Assembly (NCBI GenBank): GCA_024236015.1
Contig: JACKLK010000006.1
Location: forward strand, 248,001-312,000
DNA: 64,000 bases
Source of the DNA: Rhodoferax sp.
GTDB lineage: Bacteria; Pseudomonadota; Gammaproteobacteria; Burkholderiales; Burkholderiaceae_C
Direction: 5' to 3'
The notes beneath the pieces were generated by a model that did no database searches, was not told where the DNA came from, and worked only from the letters and a program-made list of their open reading frames with translations. The position numbers and the translations under genes are program-made. Positions 45,647 through 54,344 of this stretch are shown here, one piece after another. How positions within the stretch are numbered: the stretch's first letter is position 1; the number at the start of each line of letters is the position of its first letter.

Positions 45647-46705
45647 TTACTTGAAGCCGACGCGGTCGAGCATCTGCTGGACCTTGACCTGGTTGCCGCC
45701 GATCTGGCTGACCGGTACGGTTTCGCTCTTGAATCCGTCACCGGTCATGGCCTTGAGTGCCGGGTTGTTGATCTCCACGCCCTTGGCGGTGGGCCATTCG
45801 TTGTTGCCGTTGGCAAAATGGTTCTGCGCCGAGGGGCTGGCCAGGTATTCCAGGAACTTGACCGCGTTGGCCGGGTTCTTCGCGTTGCGGGCGACCGCGC
45901 CGCCGGCGATGTTGACATGGGTGCCCCAGCTCGACTGGTTGGGAAACACCACGCCGACGCGGTCGACGACGGCCTGGTCCGCCGGTTTGTCCGAACGCAT
46001 CAGTCGGGCCAGGTAGTAGGAGTTGGTCACCGCAATGGCGCATTCGCCGGATGCGACGCCACGGATCTGGTCGGTGTCGCCGCCCTTGGGCGAGCGCGCC
46101 AGATTGGCGACGATGCCTCGCAACCACTGTTCGGCCTTGGCCTCGCCCAGGTGTTCGGTGACGGCGCCGAACAACGACAGGTTGTAGGGGTGCGAGCCTG
46201 AGCGGATGCAGATTTTTCCCTTGTGCTTCGGATCGGCCAGCTCTTCGTAGGTGTCGACGTCATCCTTGCGGATCTTGGCCTTGTCGTACACGATGACCCG
46301 GGCCCGGGTGGAAAATCCGAACCAGGCCGTGTTGCCGGCTGCGTCCGGCTTGCTGCGCAGGTTTGCGGGGATGGCTTGCTCCAGGGCCGTCGATCGGATG
46401 CCCTGGAACAGGCCGTCGGCTTCGCCGCGCCACAGGCGCGTCGCGTCCACGAGCAGGATCACATCGGCGGCGGACGCCGTTCCCTCGGCCTTGAGCCGCG
46501 CAAGAATGCCGGCGTCGTCGGAGTCGACGCGGTTGATCTTGATGCCGGTTGCCTTGGTGAAGTCCGAATACAGGGCCTCGTCGGTCGGATAGTGGCGCGC
46601 GGAGTAGATGTTCAGCTCGTTGCTCTGGGAATGCGCCAGGGTGGCAGCGGCGAGCAGGCTCACAGCGACGGCGATGGGCTTGATTGGCATGGGGCGAGAG
46701 TTCAT
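45647..46705 (-). CDS. Fe(3+)-type ABC transporter substrate-binding protein
   Basis: A periplasmic FbpA/FutA-like binding protein of 352 residues. The signal peptide ends near LAHS; the mature start NELNIYSARHYPTDEALYSDF is typical, and the conserved Tyr pair that binds ferric iron is in TNSYYLARLM. QSSWGTHVNIAGGAVARNAKNP is a further family segment. The membrane permease and ATPase are not next to it, so the transporter is incomplete here. The start is at 46705 or 46690, both in frame. The divergent region carries a Fur-box-like palindrome. Confidence 0.92.
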   Translation of the reverse strand: MNSRPMPIKPIAVAVSLLAAATLAHSQSNELNIYSARHYPTDEALYSDFTKATGIKINRVDSDDAGILARLKAEGTASAADVILLVDATRLWRGEADGLFQGIRSTALEQAIPANLRSKPDAAGNTAWFGFSTRARVIVYDKAKIRKDDVDTYEELADPKHKGKICIRSGSHPYNLSLFGAVTEHLGEAKAEQWLRGIVANLARSPKGGDTDQIRGVASGECAIAVTNSYYLARLMRSDKPADQAVVDRVGVVFPNQSSWGTHVNIAGGAVARNAKNPANAVKFLEYLASPSAQNHFANGNNEWPTAKGVEINNPALKAMTGDGFKSETVPVSQIGGNQVKVQQMLDRVGFK

Positions 46706-46746
46706 GTTCGTGAGGTTGTCGGTAACAAAGGTGGGGTGATGATAAA

Positions 46747-46765
46747 ACAAACGCGAATCATTCGC
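46747..46765. promoter_or_regulatory. Fur-box-like site
   Basis: This 19-base stretch contains the palindrome GCGAA-TCA-TTCGC (46753-46765) and matches the Fur consensus GATAATGATAATCATTATC at about 11 of 19 positions. It lies about 42 bases upstream of the iron-binding-protein start, the place expected for iron repression. Confidence 0.5.
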
Positions 46766-46794
46766 AATAAATCTGTATCGAAGGCATTGTGGTC

Positions 46795-47808
46795 ATGATG
46801 GACGAACGAGAAATATCCGGCGTGGACGTGGGCGTGGGCGGGGTCGGGTGCGGCGTCGGCATCGGCGTCGGCGTCGGCGTCGCGCGCAGTGCCCTTCGGA
46901 CCGGTGCCGGTCGATGGGGCCGCTGGTTGCCGGTGCTGGTCGCGCTGGTCGTGGCGGGCTGCGCCAGCAAGCCGGCGCCGGTCGTGATCGAGCCGCCGCC
47001 GGTGCCGCCTGCGCCGGTGATCAAGCCCGCGCCGCGCATCGGACTGGCCCTGGGCGGCGGCGCGGCGCGGGGTTTCGCCCACGTGGGCGTGATCCAGGTG
47101 CTGGAGGAGGCCGGCATCCGCCCCTCGCTGGTGGTCGGCACCTCGGCCGGCAGCGTCGTGGCGGCGATCTACGCCAGCGGGCGCAGCGGCGCGCAATTGC
47201 AGCAGATTGCCGAATCCATGGAGGAGGCCAGCCTGACGGACTGGACGCTGCCGCTGTTCGGCCGCGGCCTGTTGCGCGGCGACGCGATTGCGCGATACAT
47301 CAACACCCAGGTCGGCGGGCGTCCGATCGAGGCCATGGACATCGCGCTGGGCATCGTGGCCACCGACCTGCACACGGGCGACGGCATCCTGTTCCGACGG
47401 GGCGACACCGGTACCGCCGTGCGGGCATCGAGCGCGGTACCTTCGGTGTTCCAGCCGGTGCGGATCGCGGGCAGGGACTACGTGGATGGCGGCCTGGTCG
47501 CGCCGGTCCCGGTGCGGTATGCGCGCCAGATGGGCGCCGACCTGGTGATTGCCGTCGACATATCGAATACGCCGCAGAACAATGCGCCCGATGGCGTGTT
47601 GCAGGTCATGCTGCAGTCGTTCGCCATCATGGGCAAGAGCATCAATGCGCTGGAACTGCGACACGCCGACGTCGTCGTGCAGCCGATGTTGCCTGGCGTG
47701 GGCAGCGCCGACTTCTCCGCGCGCAAGCGCTCGATCGAAGCCGGGCGCGCCGCCATGCTGGCGGCCTTGCCTGCCTATCGGGCGCGGCTGACCAGCCTGA
47801 TGCAGTGA
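46795..47808 (+). CDS. patatin-like phospholipase lipoprotein (RssA-like)
   Basis: A predicted lipid acyl hydrolase. The patatin domain has the oxyanion-hole motif LGGGAARGFAHVG, the nucleophile elbow GTSAG and the catalytic Asp in YVDGGLVAPVPV, a complete Ser-Asp dyad. Before it lies a lipobox VAGC (Cys56 with this start) after a hydrophobic stretch. The 50-residue N-terminal extension contains a Gly-Val repeat (46822-46884), so the true start could be a later GTG; I list the first ATG of the tandem pair at 46795. No Shine-Dalgarno site is obvious. Divergent from the iron-binding-protein gene. Confidence 0.85.
   Translation: MMDEREISGVDVGVGGVGCGVGIGVGVGVARSALRTGAGRWGRWLPVLVALVVAGCASKPAPVVIEPPPVPPAPVIKPAPRIGLALGGGAARGFAHVGVIQVLEEAGIRPSLVVGTSAGSVVAAIYASGRSGAQLQQIAESMEEASLTDWTLPLFGRGLLRGDAIARYINTQVGGRPIEAMDIALGIVATDLHTGDGILFRRGDTGTAVRASSAVPSVFQPVRIAGRDYVDGGLVAPVPVRYARQMGADLVIAVDISNTPQNNAPDGVLQVMLQSFAIMGKSINALELRHADVVVQPMLPGVGSADFSARKRSIEAGRAAMLAALPAYRARLTSLMQ
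46822..46884 (+). repeat. hexanucleotide repeat encoding Gly-Val units
   Basis: Imperfect copies of GGCGTS run through the 5' end of the patatin gene, coding GVGVGVGVA-type residues. Copy-number change would keep the frame and alter only the N-terminal length. Confidence 0.6.
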
Positions 47809-47842
47809 CCCACCCGCGCGGCGGCGCCGGTCCAGCGCGCCG

Positions 47843-49618
47843 TCAGGCGCCGGACACTGGCAGCGCCAGCTCCCGCACCTCGGACACGATGACGATGTCG
47901 ATCGACTCCGCGCGGTTGCGCACCGTGATCGCCGCATGCCGTAATCCGGACACATCGACCCGCGCCTGGCGGGCGACCCGCGCGGACATCACCAGTTCGC
48001 AGGCATGTTCCTTGGTCTGGTCCTGCAACCGGCTGGCCGTGTTCACCGTGTCGCCGACCGCCGTGAGATAGGTTGCCACGCCGCGGCCCATGTGCCCGAC
48101 CACGGTCGGTCCGCTGTGGATGCCGATGCCCAGGCGCAGCGGCACGGCCAGTTCCTCGTGCAGGTCGGCGCTAAGGCGCTCCATCGCTGCCTGCATGGCC
48201 TGTGCAGCCAGCAGCGCCTGGCGTGCACCGTGCTCGATGCCCACCTCGAGTCCGAACAAGGCCATCACGCCATCGCCGGTGAACTGGTTGGTCACGCCGC
48301 CGGCCCCGTCGATGGCGTCGCCGACGGCCTCGAAATAGCGGTTGAGCAGGAACACCACGTCGTACGGCAGGCGATGCTCGGACAGGCGGGTGAATCCGCG
48401 CAGATCCGCGAACAGCACGCACAACTCGCGTTCCTCGCCGGCCATCAGATGCCCCTGGCTCCACGACATGGCCGGCGGCACGCTGGGGGGAATCAACGGG
48501 GTCACGCGCAGGTCGTGGGTCGGCCGCAACTGGCAGGCCAGGCGCACGTGGGGGCCGGCGCCCACCCGGGCCAGCACCCGCGTCTCGGCCTCGCTCGCTG
48601 CCGGCAGGCTGCCGTCCGGCGCGTGGACCCGCACCCGGCAGGTCGAGCAGCGGCCGCGCCCGCCACAGACCGAGGCGTGGGCGATGCCGGCCTGGTGGCT
48701 CGCCTCGAGCACCGTGAAACCCCGCGGCACCGTCACCACCTGCGCGTTCGGGTAGTGGATACGCACCGAGCGTGCCGACTCCCGCCATTGGCGCAAGGCG
48801 CGCGCGAGCAGCGTCAGCAGCAACAGAGCGGCCAGTGCCATCCAGATGCCGTCTCGCCACGCGGTCAGGGTGGCCAGGCCGGCGGCGTCCGGCGCCTGCG
48901 CATCGGCGAGCAGGTCGCGCAGCCACTGCGGATCCTGCGCCAGTACCGAGACATAACGCCCCGCCTGGGCGAATCCCAGCAAGGCCATCACCGGCAACAT
49001 GATGGCCACGGTGTAGAGCTCCATCGCGACCAGCCGGTACCACGGGCGCAGGCGCAACCAGTAATGGATGCCGATGCATCCATGGGCCCATGCCACCAGC
49101 ACCAGGGCGCTTTGCCACAGGCCCAGGTCGGGGCGCAACTGCCAGAACAGCAGCACCACCATGGTGTAGCTGTCCTGGTAGCCGTAGACGGACCAGGCGG
49201 CCCGGGTGAATACGGCGTGGTGCACCAGCACGGTCGGAATCAGCAGGCCCAGTACCAGTTGCATGGCCTGCCAGATCGGCATGCGCAGGTGGCGCCGCAG
49301 GTAGATCGACCACAGCGCGAGCGACAGGTGCAGCAACAAGGCGCCGAACAGCAGCGTGGAGCCGACGGGATTGCGCCAGACCGCGATGAACAACCAGCGG
49401 CCCGCCTCCATGGCCTGCAGCGAGATCAGGCCCAGCGCATGGTTGAGCAGGTGGGTCGCGACAAAGACGAACAGGACCAGGCCGCTGTACAGCCGGGCCC
49501 GGCGCACCCGAGCCGGGCCCGGCCAGGAGGCGGATGGCTTATCCGCGGCCGGCATGGGCACGGCGGCCATCGCGTGTGGCGCCCGGCTTGGCCGGGCCCC
49601 GCGGGTGGCGCGGGCCAT
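47843..49618 (-). CDS. membrane class III adenylate cyclase with 2Fe-2S ferredoxin domain
   Basis: The 591-residue protein has three parts. Residues about 40-265 form a polytopic membrane domain of about six helices with paired histidines (THLLNHALG, LLLHLSLALW, VLVHHAVF, WAHGCIGIHYW), suggesting two b-type hemes as in SdhC-like anchors. Residues about 285-370 form a plant-type ferredoxin with cysteines in SVCGGRGRCSTC and LACQLRP. Residues about 390-570 form the cyclase: LFADLRGFTRLSE with a metal Asp, NQFTGDGVMALFG with the second Asp, and AVGDTVNTASRL. It likely makes cAMP in response to redox state; S. meliloti CyaC is a similar quinone-responsive enzyme, from memory. The Lys usual for adenine is Gln here. 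Single gene, divergent from the sugar cluster. Confidence 0.9.
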   Translation of the reverse strand: MARATRGARPSRAPHAMAAVPMPAADKPSASWPGPARVRRARLYSGLVLFVFVATHLLNHALGLISLQAMEAGRWLFIAVWRNPVGSTLLFGALLLHLSLALWSIYLRRHLRMPIWQAMQLVLGLLIPTVLVHHAVFTRAAWSVYGYQDSYTMVVLLFWQLRPDLGLWQSALVLVAWAHGCIGIHYWLRLRPWYRLVAMELYTVAIMLPVMALLGFAQAGRYVSVLAQDPQWLRDLLADAQAPDAAGLATLTAWRDGIWMALAALLLLTLLARALRQWRESARSVRIHYPNAQVVTVPRGFTVLEASHQAGIAHASVCGGRGRCSTCRVRVHAPDGSLPAASEAETRVLARVGAGPHVRLACQLRPTHDLRVTPLIPPSVPPAMSWSQGHLMAGEERELCVLFADLRGFTRLSEHRLPYDVVFLLNRYFEAVGDAIDGAGGVTNQFTGDGVMALFGLEVGIEHGARQALLAAQAMQAAMERLSADLHEELAVPLRLGIGIHSGPTVVGHMGRGVATYLTAVGDTVNTASRLQDQTKEHACELVMSARVARQARVDVSGLRHAAITVRNRAESIDIVIVSEVRELALPVSGA

Positions 49619-49824
49619 GGGAGCTTGTCTGGCGCATGGCGCGATGCTAGCTTGGTTTGGGTGCGCCCGGCGCCGGCGCGCCCGCCTGGCACCCGTGCCG
49701 CATGCATTGCGCCGCCCGCCGGGCAGGGGGGCCGATCGGCAGAACTATAATTTCCGTTCGCTTCAGGCGCGGGCACCACGGTACACAACACTCAGGAAGC
49801 GACACGACTCGAACGGAGCGCACG

Positions 49825-51051
49825 ATGAAGCGAGATCGCAAAGACACCCGCATCCTGATCTACAGCCACGACACCTTCGGGCTGGGCCACCTGCGCCGCT
49901 GCCGGACCATCGCCCATGCGCTGGTCGATCGCTTCAAGCACCTGTCGGTGCTGATTCTCTCCGGCTCGCCGATCATCGGCAGCTTCGATTTCCGCTCCCG
50001 CGTCGATTTTGTCCGCGTGCCGGGCGTGGTGAAGCTGCGCAACGGCGAATACACGCCGCTGAACCTGCACATCGACGTCGAGCAGATGCTCAGCATGCGT
50101 GGCTCCATCATCCGTCACACGGCCGAGGCCTTCGACCCGGACATCTTCATCGTCGACAAGGAACCGCTGGGCCTGCGCGGCGAGGTGCTCGAGACGCTGC
50201 AGATGCTCAAGCAGCGCGATACCCGGCTCATCCTGGGCTTGCGCGACGTGATGGACGAACCCAAGCTGCTGGCCCCCGAATGGCAGCGCAAGAAGGTATT
50301 GCCCGCGCTGCGCGACCTGTACGACGAGATCTGGATCTACGGCCTGCCGCAGATCTGCGAGCCGCTCGACGGCATCACGCTGCCCGCCAGCGTGCGCAAG
50401 AAGATCACCTACACCGGTTACCTGGCGCGCGAGGTGTCCACCGGCGGCGCGCCGCCACGCCTGCCCGAGATCACCAAGAAGCCCTACATCCTGGTCACCA
50501 CCGGCGGCGGCGGCGATGGCGAGGAACTGATCGACTGGGTGTTGCGCGCCTACGAGCACGACCCCTTGCTGCCGTATCCGGCCCTGCTGGTGCTCGGGCC
50601 GTTCATGCAGCCCGAGAAGCAGACCGAATTCATGAACCGCGCCGCGCGGCTCAAGCGCGTGGACGCGATCACCTTCCACAACAACCTCGAGGCGCTGGTG
50701 GCGGGCGCCAGCGGCGTCGTCGCCATGGGCGGCTACAACACCTTCTGCGAGGTGTTGTCGCTGGACAAGCGCGCGCTGATCATTCCGCGCACCAAGCCGC
50801 GGCTGGAGCAGTTCATCCGGGCGTCCAGCGCCGCCAACCTGGGCCTGGTCAGCATGCTGCTGGAAGACGGTGCACGCGACCCGGCCGTGATGGCCGACGC
50901 CTTGCGCGCCTTGCCACGCCAGCCCCTGCCTTCCAAGGCCGTTGTGCCGGGGTTGCTCGAAGGCCTGCCCAACGTCGCCAAGCTGGTCGAGCCCTGGGTG
51001 CACAAGGTCGACGACGAGGCCGACGAACCACGGGTGGCGCGTATTGGCTGA
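49825..51051 (+). CDS. GT28/MurG-like glycosyltransferase (COG4671-type)
   Basis: A 408-residue predicted glycosyltransferase of GT-B fold. The N-lobe begins RILIYSHDTFGLGHLRR, the start seen in COG4671-type proteins. The C-lobe has LVTTGGGGDGEELIDW and AMGGYNTFCEVLSLDKRALI, the nucleotide-sugar-binding signature shared with MurG. No signal or membrane helix. The ATG at 49825 gives the MKRDRKDTR start; the earlier frame from 49657 lacks coding sense. It is followed by a GT4 gene whose start overlaps its end. Sugar donor and acceptor are unknown; it resembles the second GT28-like gene at 56164. Confidence 0.88.
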   Translation: MKRDRKDTRILIYSHDTFGLGHLRRCRTIAHALVDRFKHLSVLILSGSPIIGSFDFRSRVDFVRVPGVVKLRNGEYTPLNLHIDVEQMLSMRGSIIRHTAEAFDPDIFIVDKEPLGLRGEVLETLQMLKQRDTRLILGLRDVMDEPKLLAPEWQRKKVLPALRDLYDEIWIYGLPQICEPLDGITLPASVRKKITYTGYLAREVSTGGAPPRLPEITKKPYILVTTGGGGDGEELIDWVLRAYEHDPLLPYPALLVLGPFMQPEKQTEFMNRAARLKRVDAITFHNNLEALVAGASGVVAMGGYNTFCEVLSLDKRALIIPRTKPRLEQFIRASSAANLGLVSMLLEDGARDPAVMADALRALPRQPLPSKAVVPGLLEGLPNVAKLVEPWVHKVDDEADEPRVARIG

Positions 51052-52306
51052 TGCGTCACACCGGGGGCGGCCGGGCCAGGTCGCCTTCGTTCTCAAGGGG
51101 TATCCGCGCCTGTCGGAAACCTTCATTGCCCAGGAGATCGCGGCGCTTGAGCAGCGCGGGTTGCCGATCCTGATCGCGTCCCTGCGCCATCCGACGGACT
51201 CCCAGGTCCACCCGATCCACGCCAGCATCCGTGCGCCGGTGCTGTACCTGCCGGAATACCTGCGCGACGAGCCGATGCGGGTGCTGCGTGCGTGGTGGCG
51301 GGTGCGCCGCAAGCCCGGGTATGCGCAGGCCTGGCGCGACTGGCTGCGCGACCTGTGGCGCGACCGCACGGCCAATCGCATCCGGCGCTTCGGCCAGGCG
51401 CTGGTGCTGGCGGCCGAATTGCCGCACGACGTGGTTCGGGTGCACGCCCATTTCCTGCACACGCCGGCGTCGGTCGTGCGGTATTGCGCCACCATCCGCG
51501 GCCTGCCCTGGTCCGGGTCGGCCCATGCCAAGGACATCTGGACCTCGCCGCAATGGGAGTTGCGCGAAAAGCTGGCGTCCTGCGACTGGCTGGTCACCTG
51601 CACCGCGACCAATCGCGACTATCTGGCCGGCCTGGCGCCGCCCGGGCGCGTCGAGCTCGTCTACCACGGGCTGGACCTGGATCGCTTCGCCGCACCGGCC
51701 GGAACGCGCAAGCCACGCGACGGCAGCGCCGCCGACGATCCGGTGACGGTGTTGTCGGTCGGTCGCCTGGTCGAGAAAAAGGGCACCGACATCCTGCTCG
51801 AGGCCCTGGCCTTGTTGCCCGAGGACCTGCATTGGCGGCTGGTGCATGTCGGCGGCGGGCCGCTGCGCCAGGCGCTGCAGCAACAGGCCGCCGACCTGGG
51901 GCTGCGCGAGCGCATCACCTGGCACGGCGCGATGGCGCAGGGCGAGTTGCTCACGCTGTACCAGGGCGCCGACCTGTTCGCGCTGGCCAGCCGGATCGCC
52001 CAGGATGGCGACCGCGACGGCCTGCCCAATGTGTTGATGGAGGCACAGAGCCAGGGCGTGCCGGTGGTCGCCACCGACGTGTCCGCCATCCATGAACTCA
52101 TCATCGACGGCGAGACCGGCCTGATGGTGCCGCCGCAGGATCCGCAGGCGCTGGCCCGCGCCTTGCAGGAGCTGATACGCGACCCGGCGCGTCGGCGCGC
52201 GCTGGCCGAGGCGGGCCAGGCCCGCGTCAACGCGGAGTTCGGCCTGCAGGGCAACCTGGACCGGCTCGCGGCCAAGTTCGGCCTGCCGGCGCGCGCCGGG
52301 AACTGA
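51044..52306 (+). CDS. GT4-family glycosyltransferase
   Basis: A 420-residue retaining glycosyltransferase. The N-lobe has VAFVLKGYPRLSETFIAQEI and a His-rich HAHFLHTPASVVRY. The C-lobe carries VLSVGRLVEKKGTDILLEAL, the donor-binding Lys-rich loop, and DGLPNVLMEAQSQGVPVVAT, the GT4 EX7E-like motif. The start is uncertain: the TTG at 51044 overlaps the previous stop by 8 bases and begins just before the conserved region, while a 34-codon longer frame from 50942 runs inside the upstream gene. It ends 9 bases before the convergent asparagine-synthase stop. Confidence 0.87.
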   Translation: MADASHRGRPGQVAFVLKGYPRLSETFIAQEIAALEQRGLPILIASLRHPTDSQVHPIHASIRAPVLYLPEYLRDEPMRVLRAWWRVRRKPGYAQAWRDWLRDLWRDRTANRIRRFGQALVLAAELPHDVVRVHAHFLHTPASVVRYCATIRGLPWSGSAHAKDIWTSPQWELREKLASCDWLVTCTATNRDYLAGLAPPGRVELVYHGLDLDRFAAPAGTRKPRDGSAADDPVTVLSVGRLVEKKGTDILLEALALLPEDLHWRLVHVGGGPLRQALQQQAADLGLRERITWHGAMAQGELLTLYQGADLFALASRIAQDGDRDGLPNVLMEAQSQGVPVVATDVSAIHELIIDGETGLMVPPQDPQALARALQELIRDPARRRALAEAGQARVNAEFGLQGNLDRLAAKFGLPARAGN

Positions 52307-52315
52307 GTCCCGCGC

Positions 52316-54205
52316 TCAGTGCGCCGCGGCGATGCCGCCGATGGCGCCGGTCTGCTCCAGCCCTGCAATACACAACATCCGGTGCAGCAGGCTGCTGCCC
52401 AGGTAGGCCGGATCCACCCGCGCCGCATCGAGCAGCCGCGCCGTGTCCACGCGTTGCGGCAACACCCTGGAGGCTGCGATCAGTTCCAGGACCTGGTCGC
52501 GATGGTTGTGCAGGAATCGGTGGTAGACCCAGCGGAATCCCTGCTTGTCGCGGCGCCACTGGGTCGGCAGCGGCACGGGGAACGCGCCGCGCAGCAGCGG
52601 CTTGTTCCACGGCCCGCAAAAACCGTTGCGGTAGCCGCTGGCCATGAACGGCGCCAGCCGCCAGTCCAGCAGCGGGCTGCGGTTCTCGATGCCCGACATC
52701 ATGGCGTTGCGGTCGTTCTGCCACAACCATTCATGCAGCCGGCCCTTGCCGGCGTCGAGCACCAGGGCCTCGGCCAGGCTGCCACGGAATGACGCCAGCA
52801 GGTCACGCTCCGGCGCATCGCGCACGTCCGCATGCACGAATGCGTCCAGGTCCGCGGGATCCTCGGCATTGCGGCTCAGCCCGCTGGCCCGCACGGGCGG
52901 CACGTGGCCGGGCGCCATCGCGTGCAGCGCGCGCGCGATGATGTCGCGCAGGCGCGGATCGTCGGCGTTGTCGGCCTGTACCCGGGCGATCCAGTCGGCG
53001 TCGCCGGCGCGCAAGGCCTCGTGGGCGGCGAAGCGGAAATACCGATCCCAGTACCCGGCGAACACCTCGTCGCCGCCGGTGCCGTCCAGCACCACGGGCA
53101 CGTCGTGGCTGGCGATGTGGGCATAGAGCTGGGGCATCGCCAGTGCATTGCCGATGAACGGGAACGGCTTTCCCTGATGCCGGCAGACCGCCAGGAAACT
53201 GTCCATGCCGGCCTGTCCGTAATCCAGCGGCAATCGGACCGCGTGCAGCCCGAGTTGTTCGATGCAGGCGCTGGCGAAACGCGCATCGTCGCTCTTGCCG
53301 GCGTCGCCGGTGAAGCAGGTCACCTGTTCGGTCAGGCCCTGGTCGGCCAGCACCGACAGGATCAGCGAACTGTCGACGCCGCCCGACAGCAGCAGGCCGA
53401 CCTTGCGATCGGCGACCAGGCGGGCACAGACCGCATCGCGCAGCAGCTCCGGCAGCTGTCCGGGATCGCGGTCCCCGTGGGCGACGTGGGTCGCCAGGTC
53501 GAAGTAGGGCTGTTCGTTGCAGCTCCAGCTGCGCAGATCCAGTTCCATCGCGCTGCCGGCGCGCACCTGCCGTATGCCTTGCAGGTGGGTCGTGCCGTCG
53601 GCATGCGGGAACGCCCAGCCATCGCGCAGGAAGTTGTCCAGGTCGGCCGCGACCATGCCCGGGCGTCGGCCCAGGTAATGCAGCAGCGGGCCGATCTCGG
53701 ATGCCATGCACAGGGTCTGTGCATCCCGGTAGTAGAACAGCGGCTTCTTGCCGTACCGGTCGCGCGCGGCGGTCAGCCGGTGACGCTCGGCGTCGAGCAG
53801 GCACAGGGCCCACATGCCATTGGCCTGGTTCAGGCCTTGCACGCCGTCCTGCGCGAGCAGGCGCAGCAGCACTTCGGTGTCGCCCTCGGTGTCGAACGTG
53901 GCACCGCGGCGGGCCAGCGCCGTGCGCAAGGCGCGGAAGTTGTAGATCTCGCCGTTGTAGACCAGCGTGTGCTGGCCGCGCCGGAACGGCTGGTCGGACC
54001 GCGCCACCGGATCCAGGATGGACAAGCGGGTGTGGCCCAGGAAGCCCGAAACCGGCATCGGGCCGTCGACCGTCGGCACCTGCCATTCGAAGCGCTCGTG
54101 CCCGCGTCCGTCGGGCCCGCGATGGTGCAGCCGCGCGGTGGCGGCTTGGGCGCGAACCGGGTCGACGGTACGACCGCGTTCGAGAACCAGAAAGATGCCG
54201 CACAT
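52316..54205 (-). CDS. asparagine synthase-type glutamine amidotransferase
   Basis: A 629-residue AsnB-like enzyme. Class II amidotransferase: N-terminal nucleophile Cys2 (MCGIFLVLERGR), HHRGPDGRG, LSILDPVARSDQPF and VYNGEIYNFRALR. The C-terminal synthetase domain has SGGVDSSLI (PP-loop for ATP) and TGGDEVFAGY. It moves ammonia from glutamine onto an activated carboxylate. In sugar clusters such proteins amidate uronic acids or other carboxyl groups, rather than making free asparagine. It lies on the opposite strand within the glycosyltransferase cluster. The ATG at 54205 gives Cys at position 2, as processing requires; the longer frame does not. Confidence 0.92.
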   Translation of the reverse strand: MCGIFLVLERGRTVDPVRAQAATARLHHRGPDGRGHERFEWQVPTVDGPMPVSGFLGHTRLSILDPVARSDQPFRRGQHTLVYNGEIYNFRALRTALARRGATFDTEGDTEVLLRLLAQDGVQGLNQANGMWALCLLDAERHRLTAARDRYGKKPLFYYRDAQTLCMASEIGPLLHYLGRRPGMVAADLDNFLRDGWAFPHADGTTHLQGIRQVRAGSAMELDLRSWSCNEQPYFDLATHVAHGDRDPGQLPELLRDAVCARLVADRKVGLLLSGGVDSSLILSVLADQGLTEQVTCFTGDAGKSDDARFASACIEQLGLHAVRLPLDYGQAGMDSFLAVCRHQGKPFPFIGNALAMPQLYAHIASHDVPVVLDGTGGDEVFAGYWDRYFRFAAHEALRAGDADWIARVQADNADDPRLRDIIARALHAMAPGHVPPVRASGLSRNAEDPADLDAFVHADVRDAPERDLLASFRGSLAEALVLDAGKGRLHEWLWQNDRNAMMSGIENRSPLLDWRLAPFMASGYRNGFCGPWNKPLLRGAFPVPLPTQWRRDKQGFRWVYHRFLHNHRDQVLELIAASRVLPQRVDTARLLDAARVDPAYLGSSLLHRMLCIAGLEQTGAIGGIAAAH

Positions 54206-54344
54206 GGGAGGAGCGCCGGTGATGGGGGCAGAAGAGGGTGTGTCGCGCCAGCGAGCGGCGCCGATGGCCGGTGACGCCCGCGGGTGCTTCCGGCGGCGCC
54301 ATTGTACGGGCCGCCAGTGCGCGGGCCGGCTCCTACAATGCCGC

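Noticed and set aside
47843..49618. Calling the cyclase gene a succinate dehydrogenase or ferredoxin reductase
   Set aside because: The C-terminal class III cyclase motifs (FADLRGF, GDGVMA, VGDTVN) are clear; the other domains are its anchor and sensor.
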